From positions 3,357,001-3,421,000 of the forward strand of contig NZ_CP062252.1 in NCBI RefSeq assembly GCF_014863605.1: DNA of 64,000 nt, written 5' to 3'. Source of the stretch: Pseudomonas allokribbensis. GTDB lineage: Bacteria; Pseudomonadota; Gammaproteobacteria; Pseudomonadales; Pseudomonadaceae. Both the position numbers and the translations under genes were made by a program. The notes under the pieces were generated by a model. That model saw only the letters and a list, made by a program, of their open reading frames with translations, did not search any database and was not told where the DNA came from. This document shows, in pieces, positions 16,143 to 23,738 of this stretch (the first letter of the stretch is position 1; the number at the start of each line of letters is the position of its first letter).

Positions 16143-16640
16143 ATGGACATATCGCCTCGCTTCATCATTCATGAATCCCCCTATTGGGTGATTAACCACC
16201 GTATGGACAGTGCACTGCCTGGCTACGTGATGCTCAGCGCGAAGGAAATGACGAACTCGTTGGCGGCACTATCGACCGAAGCCTCGGCGGAGTTGGGAAT
16301 ATTGCAGGCGAGAATCCAGGAATACATCGAAGCGCATCTGCAACCGAAACGGCTTTACATCGGCCGTTTCGGTCATGATGCGGGTCACTCCATCCACTTT
16401 CATTTCATTCCGATTTACCACTGGGTAGAGGCATTGTTCTGGAGAGACGACAGGTACAGAGCGCTGCAGTCATTTGGCTCACTCGACAGTATCGTGCCCC
16501 AGACCGACGGCGCAGAACTAACGTTCTTTGTCTGGCGAGAATTTTGCGAGCGCCCTGATCCTCCTATGATAGAAGGGCCATCCGTTAATCACGTCATTGC
16601 GACTCTGCGTTGTGAATTCGGTTTTCAGAACGTGGTTTGA
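16143..16640 (+). CDS. HIT-family protein
   Basis: 165 residues with the histidine-triad motif HSIHFHFIP (about 83-91), preceded by the LQPKRLYIGRFGH strand, as in HIT nucleotide hydrolases/transferases. The N-terminal part (VMLSAKEMTNSLAAL) matches the usual helix that follows the first strands. Substrate unknown. It stands alone, with 280 bases upstream lacking recognisable genes and a repeat element shortly downstream. Confidence 0.8.
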   Translation: MDISPRFIIHESPYWVINHRMDSALPGYVMLSAKEMTNSLAALSTEASAELGILQARIQEYIEAHLQPKRLYIGRFGHDAGHSIHFHFIPIYHWVEALFWRDDRYRALQSFGSLDSIVPQTDGAELTFFVWREFCERPDPPMIEGPSVNHVIATLRCEFGFQNVV

Positions 16641-16699
16641 ACCGTGAAGGTAACGTGTCGCGACTTGCAGCTTTGGATCGTAAGCAGCGATTCGCAAAC

Positions 16700-16760
16700 A
16701 TCAGTTCTTGGCCGATTGTTGCCTGTTGCGGAGGGCAGCATCCGACCCAAAGCCGTCAGC
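16700..16760. repeat. Dispersed TGGCCGAT-type repeat, copy 1
   Basis: TTGGCCGATTGTTGCCTG followed by an imperfect inverted partner ending CCCAAAGCCG. Same family as the copies at 17211, 20136, 59048 and 59665. Confidence 0.55.
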
Positions 16761-17157
16761 CGACCTGAGGGCATAAATTGGATGATTTGAACCAAGGGAC
16801 TGCGGAGTCGACATGAACGTGTTTCTGTTTCTGAGGCAGAAAGGGCGCATCGAGCGTGCCCAACGCTATGGAGACCCAGTCAGCAAACTGACCTTCAGAT
16901 CGTGACCAGAATAGAGTCGAACCGCACTCCATGCAGAACTCGCGTAATACCGTCTCTGACGAAGCATAGGTTTTGATGCTGGCGGAACCGCGCAATGTTC
17001 GAAGCGCGCTACGCGGAATGCTGCCGTAGGAGGCGAATGCTGCCCCGTGACCTTTGCGACACTGGCTGCAATGACAATGACTCACTGCTTTTGGTGAGAC
17101 CAGTAGCTCGTAATGGACGGCTGAGCATAAGCAGCTCCCTTGATGCACCTGTGTCAT
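16756..17157 (-). CDS. GFA-family (glutathione-dependent formaldehyde-activating-like) zinc protein
   Basis: 133 residues with the complete GFA cysteine pattern: CLC near the N-terminus (9-11), CHCSQC (28-33) and CMEC (75-78), which bind one structural and one exchangeable zinc. Family members are named after Gfa but most do not act on formaldehyde; they are small zinc proteins of uncertain function. It sits in the island beside a HIT protein and a recombinase, with no operon partner. Confidence 0.85.
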   Translation of the reverse strand: MTQVHQGSCLCSAVHYELLVSPKAVSHCHCSQCRKGHGAAFASYGSIPRSALRTLRGSASIKTYASSETVLREFCMECGSTLFWSRSEGQFADWVSIALGTLDAPFLPQKQKHVHVDSAVPWFKSSNLCPQVG

Positions 17158-17210
17158 ACGCTGTTCCGGGCAAATAAAAATGCCAGCGTAACTGTCCTGG
17201 TGCTATCAGT

Positions 17211-17240
17211 CGACCGACTGCTTTTGGCCGGTTAGCGACC
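17211..17240. repeat. Dispersed TGGCCGAT-type repeat, copy 2 (single unit)
   Basis: CGACTGCTTTTGGCCGGTTAGCGACC matches one unit of the longer arrays at 20136 and 59048. It lies immediately upstream of the short recombinase gene. Confidence 0.5.
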
Positions 17241-17288
17241 CTTCCTCTGGTCAGCCATCCTTGTCCTTCGACACGTGGAGGACTCGTC

Positions 17289-17909
17289 ATGAACATCTTC
17301 GCTACCTGCAGCCGCCAGCCTTGGAACAAAGGAAAACTGGTCGGGCAGAAAGCTCCACTCAGACTGAGAGATATCTGGGCCATCCGGGTAAGGCTTCAAA
17401 TTGCAGAACGAACCCGTGATCTTGCGCTCTTCGATCTGGCCATCGACAGCAAGCTTCGGGCCTGCGACTTAACCAAGCTTCGCGTGCGCGACGTCGCCCA
17501 TGGCGAGCACGTATCACCACGCGCCATTGTGATGCAGCAGAAAACACTGCGGCCAGTGCAATTCGAGATCACCGAACAAACACGGTTTGCTATCGCGGCC
17601 TGGATACACCAGGCCCAACTCCGGAGCGAGGACTGCCTTTTTCCGAGCCAGCTGCATACCTCAGACCATCTATCAACACGTCAATACGCACGTATCGTCA
17701 AAGGCTGGGTGGAAGCAGTTGGCCTTGATCCAGCAATGTATGGCACTCACACAATGAGGCGTACGAAGGCATCGCTGATCTATCGCAGGACGAAGAATCT
17801 GCGAGCGGTTCAACTGCTGCTTGGCCATACGAAACTGGAGAGCACCGTTCGATATCTGGGAATTGAAGTCGACGACGCCCTAGAGATGGCGGAACAGACC
17901 GAGGTTTGA
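17289..17909 (+). CDS. Short tyrosine recombinase/integrase
   Basis: 206 residues comprising essentially only the catalytic domain of tyrosine recombinases. The full catalytic set is visible: Arg57 (LRACDL), Lys85 (MQQKT), His154/Arg157 (HTMRR), His180 (LLGHTK) and Tyr189 (VRYLG). The usual N-terminal SAM-like core-binding domain is missing or minimal, which is normal for this compact Pseudomonas group. It marks the left part of the mosaic island; no attachment-site duplication was recognised nearby. Confidence 0.9.
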   Translation: MNIFATCSRQPWNKGKLVGQKAPLRLRDIWAIRVRLQIAERTRDLALFDLAIDSKLRACDLTKLRVRDVAHGEHVSPRAIVMQQKTLRPVQFEITEQTRFAIAAWIHQAQLRSEDCLFPSQLHTSDHLSTRQYARIVKGWVEAVGLDPAMYGTHTMRRTKASLIYRRTKNLRAVQLLLGHTKLESTVRYLGIEVDDALEMAEQTEV

Positions 17910-18346
17910 ATATGCATAGCGACGGTTGAGCCCTGACCGTCGCTAACCGGCCATGAACGGTCTCTCGCAACCGATTTTCGAATGTCTGCTCACCACGTTC
18001 CAGGCGCCTTTGGAAGTCGCTCGAGCGCGTGACAACTTACTTTTGAAATGTCCACTCACGCCCGAGAGCTGGGTGCGTGTCCGCGGTTATGCGGCATTGT
18101 CCCCTTGCATTCAGATTTCGTTGGGGGGGCAGCATATTCCTGAAGATCCAGTCCTCCTTCCTGGCGAGAGCAATGCTCCCAGTGGCGCCAGCCAGCAACT
18201 AAACACTGGCGGCAAAATTGAACGAATAAAGTCGAGCAACTCAGGGGCTGCGATTAAGCGTAACTCGCAACGTAGGCCCTAGAAGCCAACATTTCCAAGC
18301 CGCGGAAGCACAGAGTTGTGCGTTCAACTTTTGGAGCGTGCCCTCC
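17910..18346. other. Intergenic, no supported gene
   Basis: 437 bases between the recombinase and the subtilase. A frame at 17953-18282 encodes 109 residues with no family resemblance and odd composition, so it is not called. The first 50 bases (ACCGTCGCTAACCGGCC) look like a degenerate unit of the dispersed repeat. Confidence 0.5.
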
Positions 18347-19549
18347 TTATTGTTCATCCTCCTCGACCTCCTCGATACGCAAGCGAAGGAAACGCCCCTG
18401 TCGCGCGGCTTCGATAACTTCGCGTGTAAATGGACCAATCGGTGGGGGAAACCGTTTTGTTAATAGCGACGCCGCAGAAATGAATGGAGCAGCAAATGAT
18501 GTACCGTGCACACCATCAATAAATACACCCTGAGCTTCATGATCGCTGGGATCGTCGCCGCCGAAAGCGCCGACAGAACACAGGTCACCACGCGGACCTT
18601 CAGGAGCACTTGAGTACAATGTACGCTCACCTCGTCGGTTCTCCGCGAACGCAAAGAGGAGACTGTTTACGTCATCTGTAAGCCAGCGAGAATTGGGTGC
18701 TTGTCCCGTGTTCCCTGCTGCCATTACCGTAAGTGTGTTTGAAATGCTTTTCCCTCCAAGTCGAACGACGAGTGGTAGCAAACCAGATAAAAAAGTTGGC
18801 GCCGGCACACGTTGTTTGCAGTGTGGACACACGAACCAGTCATTCCTTAGGCATACACTTAGATTGACGACATCTGGCGTTTCACGGGCAATAATGTCTG
18901 CCAGCGCTTGCGCGACAGTAAGTGCAGTTAGTGAGCCTGGGGCAGATGGTAAACGGCCAATGCTGATGCTCACCTCGGGCGGTAAAATCTGATCAAGAAT
19001 TGAGACAACGCGGGTGCCATGGCCCATTGGGTCAAAGGGCTCGACATCACGCGTCAGACGGCCGCCAGTCGTATAGTCGAAATAACGCAACTCACGGTGT
19101 GCAGAGAAGTCCGAGGCGAGTCCACTGTCCAGAACTGCAATGCGCAGTGACTTAGGCAGGTGCGCGGATCGAAGTAGCCGCCTCACGGCGGACGCTTCGC
19201 GTTCAGCATGGGGACTGAGCCGCAAAGTAGAGATTGGGAAGGGCTCCGACATGGCCAAAGGAAGAATGTGGTTAAGGTCAACAGCAGCCTCATTCTTTTC
19301 AATCGAACCAGACAACCGGGCGCTCAAACGGCTCATTGCGTATAGCTCCATCCCCGGATCTGTTTTCAGCACGACGTAGGCGAGTCGACGGAGTTCGCTA
19401 TCGTTATTACTATCTACCCCTTCACCCACCAACGGTATTACTGGCCCCAGTTGACCTGGAAGACCGCCGCCTATCTCTGCGAGTATTTGCTTAGGGCCGA
19501 TTGCAATCACTTGACCAGGCATGAAGTTACACATCGCTGCCCCCATCAC
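18347..19549 (-). CDS. S8 subtilisin-like serine protease
   Basis: 400 residues; protease domain from about 135 to 365 with the catalytic set intact: Asp141 (IAVLDSG), His177 (GHGTRV), oxyanion Asn280 (MAAGNTG) and Ser351 (HGTSFAAP). There is no signal peptide, so it acts in the cytoplasm. The N-terminal 130 residues are a separate domain of unknown type. A short insertion carries Cys233, Cys241 and Cys244 (CPHC), a possible metal site. The start overlaps the upstream Trypco1-like gene by 23 bases; later ATGs at 19534 and 19522 are possible. Coupling to a Trypco1 protein places it among protease modules predicted to act in biological conflict. Confidence 0.88.
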   Translation of the reverse strand: MMGAAMCNFMPGQVIAIGPKQILAEIGGGLPGQLGPVIPLVGEGVDSNNDSELRRLAYVVLKTDPGMELYAMSRLSARLSGSIEKNEAAVDLNHILPLAMSEPFPISTLRLSPHAEREASAVRRLLRSAHLPKSLRIAVLDSGLASDFSAHRELRYFDYTTGGRLTRDVEPFDPMGHGTRVVSILDQILPPEVSISIGRLPSAPGSLTALTVAQALADIIARETPDVVNLSVCLRNDWFVCPHCKQRVPAPTFLSGLLPLVVRLGGKSISNTLTVMAAGNTGQAPNSRWLTDDVNSLLFAFAENRRGERTLYSSAPEGPRGDLCSVGAFGGDDPSDHEAQGVFIDGVHGTSFAAPFISAASLLTKRFPPPIGPFTREVIEAARQGRFLRLRIEEVEEDEQ

Positions 19550-19835
19550 TTGGCTTCCTTTTCCATACCAGCTTCACCGAAACGGTCGCAACCCCCTCCA
19601 TCGAGACGATTACCCATTTGCCTTCAGCTTTAAGTGCTAAATCAAGTTTTAGCTCAACCTCATCTGCGGACGCCGATGTTTCAGCAAGCTTTTGGCGAAG
19701 TGGCGCTATTGCATCTGATAAAAGGACACCCAAAGCATCAAATGCCTCCTTGGCTTTCGCGCCAACTGCTCCCGCAGCGTCCGCAAACCCGGCATCCTGC
19801 GAAAACGAGATCTCTAATGAATTTTGCCCAGCCAT
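19527..19835 (-). CDS. Trypco1-type (trypsin-co-occurring domain 1) small protein
   Basis: 102 residues: a beta-strand start (NSLEISFSQDAG), a central amphipathic helix rich in Ala (AFDALGVLLSDAIAPLRQKL) and a C-terminal beta region (ELKLDLALKAEGKWVIVSME). This layout is what I recognise as the trypsin-co-occurring domain 1 found beside proteases and NTPases in predicted counter-invader systems. The start at 19835 has AAGGAG seven bases upstream; the longer frame to 19997 lacks support. It overlaps the subtilase gene, implying stoichiometric partners, with this protein as sensor or protease adaptor (inference). Confidence 0.75.
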   Translation of the reverse strand: MAGQNSLEISFSQDAGFADAAGAVGAKAKEAFDALGVLLSDAIAPLRQKLAETSASADEVELKLDLALKAEGKWVIVSMEGVATVSVKLVWKRKPSDGGSDV

Positions 19836-20421
19836 ATACTTTCTCCTTGAAAGCCTAGGAAATTGATTAGTTAACGTTAGCTTGTTTAGTGCCGATGGCC
19901 GGTGGCGCGGGAATATTTTCACCGATGTTTCGCGATTTTTGCCCAGATAAGATCTGGCGAGCATCGACAGACCATCAAAAACCGCATGAGGACTCATACA
20001 GAATTGCGCTTCGTAGCGTGGACAGAAGCGAACACGAATCTGCGAATCCAGTTACGTTCGACCAGGCGGACCGGAGCACAACGACCGCTCTAGACTAAGC
20101 TGGTGACATTCGCAGAATCTTACTGTAGGACAGGAACGGGTCGAAAGCGGTCACTCGCGAGAGTCCGCTATTGGCCGAAAGCGGTCACCCACGAACGGCT
20201 GTTCTTGGCGGGTAGCGGTCGCTTGCCAACGCCCGCTTCTGGCCGAACGCGGCCGCAGGCTGGCTCTGATGATGGATTGGATGCAGTAGCCCGCCTACCC
20301 CCAACTGATTGGCTAAAGCCTCAAATCATCTGCGCAGCGTAGCAATTTTTAAGTATGCGGTATCTAAGCCACTTTGCTGCGGCCGCATTGAGCTAGGCTT
20401 TGCGAACCCCTCATTGCTAGG
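19836..20421. other. Intergenic region with repeat array
   Basis: 586 bases with no supported gene. Its main content is the repeat array at 20136-20260; short plus-strand frames here have no family features. Confidence 0.6.
20136..20260. repeat. Dispersed TGGCCGAT-type repeat, copy 3 (tandem array)
   Basis: Three to four imperfect units of about 37 bases, each built on TTGGCCGAAAGCGGTCAC or a variant, separated by CGAACGGCTGTTC-like linkers. Confidence 0.65.
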
Positions 20422-20649
20422 ATGGATCGCATGCCAACTAACTTAGCTTCTAATATTGCCACTGCTGACGCCCTGACATTGCTCCTGCACAACCAACACG
20501 CACTGGCGGCGGCAATCGAGGAGGTCACCGTTTGGCTTGCAGCCAACGGCGTGGCAGTGGTTGCAGATAACGCTGTCATGGCTATGGAAACCTTAGACAC
20601 AAACGCAAAAGCAATCACAGATGCGATTATGCGGATACGGCAATCCTAA
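20422..20649 (+). CDS. Small hypothetical protein, helical
   Basis: 75 residues (72 if translation starts at the second ATG, 20431). The sequence is almost entirely predicted helix and Ala-rich (LLLHNQHALAAAIEEVTVWL, then AVMAMETLDTNAKAITDAIM). It has plausible composition for a real protein and looks like a small conserved Pseudomonas hypothetical, but no function can be given. It lies alone between the repeat array and a HicB-like gene on the other strand. Confidence 0.5.
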   Translation: MDRMPTNLASNIATADALTLLLHNQHALAAAIEEVTVWLAANGVAVVADNAVMAMETLDTNAKAITDAIMRIRQS

Positions 20650-20816
20650 GATCGCCTTTGCAGACAGCAATAGCAAAGTTATCTGGTCCAATCATCCCAG
20701 GGAACGCCATAGCGAGTTCTACCCAACCCGGCCTTAGAGCATACACAAGGGCGTGGGTGATATCAGACCAACAGCAGACGTCAATGGTGCGCTTGGGGAC
20801 ATGGTGAATTCCGGCG

Positions 20817-21239
20817 TTAGGCTACTTCCAAGACCAGCGACAGACGCCGACCCAGCAATACAAGTGCACGCTCGATCTGCTCAATTTTCGAGGCGTGGAT
20901 AAAGTCCACCAGACGGTCGACAACCTCCCGCGAACAGACCATTCGACGAGCAAGTTCGGCGCGGCTCACGCCTTGGTCACACATGGCATTCCATAGCAAG
21001 ATCTTGGCCATAGTCAGCACCGGCAAGTGCAGCACCATTGCAGGGGCACTTGGCGCTGAGGGTGCTGGAATCTTGCGCCCCTGCTCTACGTACAACGACA
21101 GTGCAGACTCCAAACCATTTAGGGCTTCGGCGAATGCTTCGCACAGCGTACTGCCTTCGGCATTCATTTCCGGAATATCGGTGCATGACAACCATACACC
21201 GGTGGGCTCGGTATGCTGCACTAGCGAGTAGTGATACAT
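20817..21239 (-). CDS. HicB-like antitoxin, toxin partner absent
   Basis: 140 residues: an N-terminal HicB domain (GVWLSCTDIPEMNAEGSTLCEAFAEALNGLESAL-like pattern, about 10-50) and a C-terminal helix-turn-helix (VSRAELARRMVCSREVVDRL, then SKIEQIERALVLLGRRLSL). This is the HicB form that represses its own promoter. I looked for a HicA-like frame (about 60 residues) in the flanking 250 bases on each side and found none, so it is an orphan antitoxin or a repressor. The start at 21239 matches the HicB domain; the longer frame to 21293 is unsupported. Confidence 0.82.
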   Translation of the reverse strand: MYHYSLVQHTEPTGVWLSCTDIPEMNAEGSTLCEAFAEALNGLESALSLYVEQGRKIPAPSAPSAPAMVLHLPVLTMAKILLWNAMCDQGVSRAELARRMVCSREVVDRLVDFIHASKIEQIERALVLLGRRLSLVLEVA

Positions 21240-21484
21240 AGCTTTACGCCTCTCTAAATTGGCAATCTTTCGTCGATCCTTCGTAGACTTCAACGTCGAG
21301 TTCCGACCGCTCGCTCACTGGCTTTGATCGACAGCGCAAACGCAATCTGTAGCACATCTGGAGCTGGTTGTGTGAAGGGTCATTTTCCCCGCTAACTCCC
21401 CTCGGCAATCATTCAATGCGATCTACTAATCAATGGACTATTCATACTCCGGGCCCGCAAGGTCGTCGCATCGCAGAATGCATG

Positions 21485-21640
21485 TACATGCGTGACAATA
21501 GCCTTGATCGAGCACGAGAGCTGCGGCCTCGCGTTTGAATTCAGCGGAAAAGGAACGACGTTGTTTGGTCATCAGACACCTCTCTCTGGCGAGCATTCTC
21601 GCCTAAATGGGTGTCCGGTTTCATTAGACCACTACAGTTT
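21485..21640 (-). mobile_element. IS3-family element remnant (left end and start of orfA)
   Basis: On the minus strand an end sequence including GGTCTAATGAAACCGGACAC is followed by an ATG at 21572 that reads MTKQRRSFSAEFKREAAALV, the characteristic beginning of an IS3-family OrfA helix-turn-helix transposase. Similarity stops after about 28 residues near 21485. Only this end remains, directly beside a truncated helicase gene, so an insertion-deletion event probably removed the rest of both. Confidence 0.8.
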
Positions 21641-21713
21641 ACACACTCCGGGCACGGCCGACGCCTCCTGCCCAAGTACGGTTATCACCTGGGTAAAGCA
21701 GTGCATAGGTACT

Positions 21714-22259
21714 TCAGGGAAGTTCAAAGCCTAATTCAGCCAGTGCTTGGCGCTCCTTCGGCTTCAGTTTTTTCACCGCCCAGATGAGCATGTGCCGGGG
21801 GCGGGAGCTTGCCACGTAGGCGAAGCGTGCGGCTTCAGATTTGCGATCAGAGAGCCAGTCGGCCCAATGGGCCTCGTGCTTGCCTCGGATTTTGGAGGAT
21901 ACAACTACGGTGACATCGTGCGTCTCGCCTTTGACTTGGTGAATAGTCTCGTAGCGTAATGTCTCCGGTGCTCCATCCTGGATCTCCTGGCTTAAAAGGC
22001 GCATGGACACCGGTTTGTTGCCCTCTCCACGCTGGGCGACGAGATTAAGCCCCCTCAACGCCTCCAGCTCCTTCCGTATTTCGTCGGGTACGAAGCCTTG
22101 ATCTGGTAGCTGTCGGAGCCCGAGCTTTGCGGTACGAACCCATGCCGTCCATGTTTGGTTAGCGTCGCCGGCGCCATTGGCGACCAAGAACTGGAGGCTC
22201 TGGTGAAGGAATTTTCGCCAGCTCAATTTGATTAGGGCGCATATAGATGCCACGAGCAA
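21714..22259 (-). pseudogene. UvrD/Rep-type helicase, C-terminal fragment
   Basis: 181 codons containing the C-terminal helicase motifs YETIHQVKGETHDVT (motif V-like) and ARFAYVASSRPRHML (motif VI-like). Walker A and motifs Ia-IV are absent. The frame is closed upstream by a TAA at 22275-22277 and begins only with a TTG, so the gene has lost roughly its first two thirds. Gene order and the VKGET motif suit a superfamily I helicase of a defence module such as Gabija GajB, but no partner nuclease survives and that identity is speculative. Confidence 0.75.
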
Positions 22260-22564
22260 AACCCGAGCCTCATTTTATAACGCTTGCTCGACTCTGGCAG
22301 TTTTCATCAGGGGATCGCTGTTGACCCGCGAGTTCGCTGAGCACCGGTGCTGCGGATGCCTGGGGTTGAGGCAGCCTGCTAGTCAGTGCACCACCAGCCA
22401 GAAACTGCCCAGCCCCCCTCAGCGTGACCCATCAGGCACATCCGCAAGTGTCATACGCGAGCCATAAAGCGCGGTTCCCTGCACTATGTGTTCGACCACC
22501 CACTGCCGGCGCTCAATCCGTTCGCGATCATGAACAGTTTTTGGTAAGCCTGGCCTGCTGCATT
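22260..22564. other. Intergenic, possible gene debris
   Basis: 305 bases. One plus-strand frame reads RGSLHYVFDHPLPALNPFAI and stops at 22547-22549, which looks like the tail of a lost protein, but I cannot name a family. No intact gene is supported. Confidence 0.4.
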
Positions 22565-22798
22565 TTATTTATCCGGCTCTTCTATACCATGTGGCAATTT
22601 CCTGATCGTGCACAAGAAGGTCGCAGAATCATGCGCGCTCGTTGTGGTATTTGTTGACTGGTACGTGTCAGGCAGCACCGTCGTTGGCTGATCGACATCG
22701 ACGATCTGTTTTCCCTGTGCCTGATGCCAGCCATAAACCGAATACAGCGACGCCGGAATCCAGACAAAAAACAGCAAAATCAGCACGTCCTTTTTCAT
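22565..22798 (-). CDS. Small single-pass membrane protein downstream of the response regulator
   Basis: 77 residues: a hydrophobic segment at about 4-22 (DVLILLFFVWIPASLYSVYG) and a polar, Thr-rich periplasmic tail. It begins 6 bases after the response-regulator stop codon on the same strand with a GGGAGG about 12 bases upstream, so it is probably co-transcribed. Function unknown; it could be an accessory of the regulator or of the nearby envelope proteins. Confidence 0.5.
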   Translation of the reverse strand: MKKDVLILLFFVWIPASLYSVYGWHQAQGKQIVDVDQPTTVLPDTYQSTNTTTSAHDSATFLCTIRKLPHGIEEPDK

Positions 22799-22804
22799 AC
22801 TTAT

Positions 22805-23518
22805 CTATGCCTCCCAAGCAAACGGATTAAAAAGGTAGCCCCTGCCCCAGATCGTCTTGATGAGCTCTGGATTTCGAGGGTTGTCATTGAGCTTTCCGCG
22901 CAATTTACTGATGTGAACATCGACGCTGCGGTTGATCCCGTCGAAAGGAATACCGCGGATACGGTTGAGGATTTCGTCGCGAGAAAAAAGTGTGCCCGCC
23001 TTGCTGGCCAGCAAGGACAGTAGTTCGAACTCCATGGTTGTCAGATCGATTCTTTGATCGGCCAGGCTCACTACTCGGCCACTGCGATCGATCGACAACT
23101 GACCGAATTCAAGGATGTCGAGCGCTGTCGGTTGCTTCGTGGGGATATGGCGTCGCAGTAAAGCGCGCAAGCGAGCCAGGAATACCGATGGTTTGACAGG
23201 TTTGATTACATAGTCGTCGGCACCGGATTCCAGGCCGAGAACCTGATCCCTGTCATCTCCCTTGGCAGTCAAGATGATGATGGGGATATCGAAACCATCA
23301 CGAATCCAACGGCACAGGTGCAGTCCGTTCTGATCTGGCAGCAGGAGCTCAAGTACGACGATTTGTGGCTTGAGTTCAGCGACGGCCGCCAATGCCTGGT
23401 CACCCCGTCGAACAACTTGCACCGCAAAACCATGGCGGGCCAGGAATTTAGTGATGAGTTTCGCCAGCCTCTGATCGTCCTCAACTAGCAGTGTTTTAAC
23501 GAGACCTAGGTTTTCCAT
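22805..23518 (-). CDS. OmpR/PhoB-family response regulator with Glu at the phospho-acceptor site
   Basis: 237 residues: receiver domain (about 7-118) and winged-helix DNA-binding domain (about 135-235, DLTTMEFELLSLLASKAGTL and NRSVDVHISKLRGKL). The acidic pair VEDD, Thr84 and Lys106 of the receiver are present, but the residue that should be the phosphorylated Asp is Glu57 (VVLELLLPDQNG). An Asp-to-Glu change at this site often mimics phosphorylation. No histidine kinase gene is adjacent, consistent with kinase-independent action. Its targets are unknown; the divergent dioxygenase gene at 23739 is a candidate. Confidence 0.9.
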   Translation of the reverse strand: MENLGLVKTLLVEDDQRLAKLITKFLARHGFAVQVVRRGDQALAAVAELKPQIVVLELLLPDQNGLHLCRWIRDGFDIPIIILTAKGDDRDQVLGLESGADDYVIKPVKPSVFLARLRALLRRHIPTKQPTALDILEFGQLSIDRSGRVVSLADQRIDLTTMEFELLSLLASKAGTLFSRDEILNRIRGIPFDGINRSVDVHISKLRGKLNDNPRNPELIKTIWGRGYLFNPFAWEA

Positions 23519-23647
23519 AAAAGCTCAGCATTAGGACCTTGATTAAGTGTGTGCAGCCTCAGACCCACGGTGCGGTTGAGCGACCGATCATCAGCGAGTG
23601 ATCACCGGGGCCCCGCCGCAGAGCATCTGCATAGGCCTCCATTGATA

Positions 23648-23654
23648 ATAACAT
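23648..23654 (-). promoter_or_regulatory. ATGTTAT motif upstream of the PhyH gene
   Basis: ATGTTAT read on the minus strand, in the AT-rich stretch before the dioxygenase gene. The same core occurs upstream of the amine-oxidase gene (25897-25905) and of the acyl-CoA dehydrogenase gene (37976-37984). A shared site for the TetR regulator at 25093 is possible. Confidence 0.3.
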
Positions 23655-23738
23655 TATTAAAATAACGACTGTTGTGTTTAATCTTATCGCCTGCTAGCAT
23701 CGAAATCGCCAAGTGGCATTTTCGAGGAGAAAGCTCTC

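Noticed and set aside
17953..18282. Plus-strand frame of 109 codons between recombinase and subtilase
   Set aside because: No recognised domain, odd composition, and it begins within a degenerate repeat unit.
20627..20810. Minus-strand open frame downstream of the HicB-like gene with protein-like composition
   Set aside because: It has no start codon of its own and overlaps the 3' end of the plus-strand small gene; at most a remnant.
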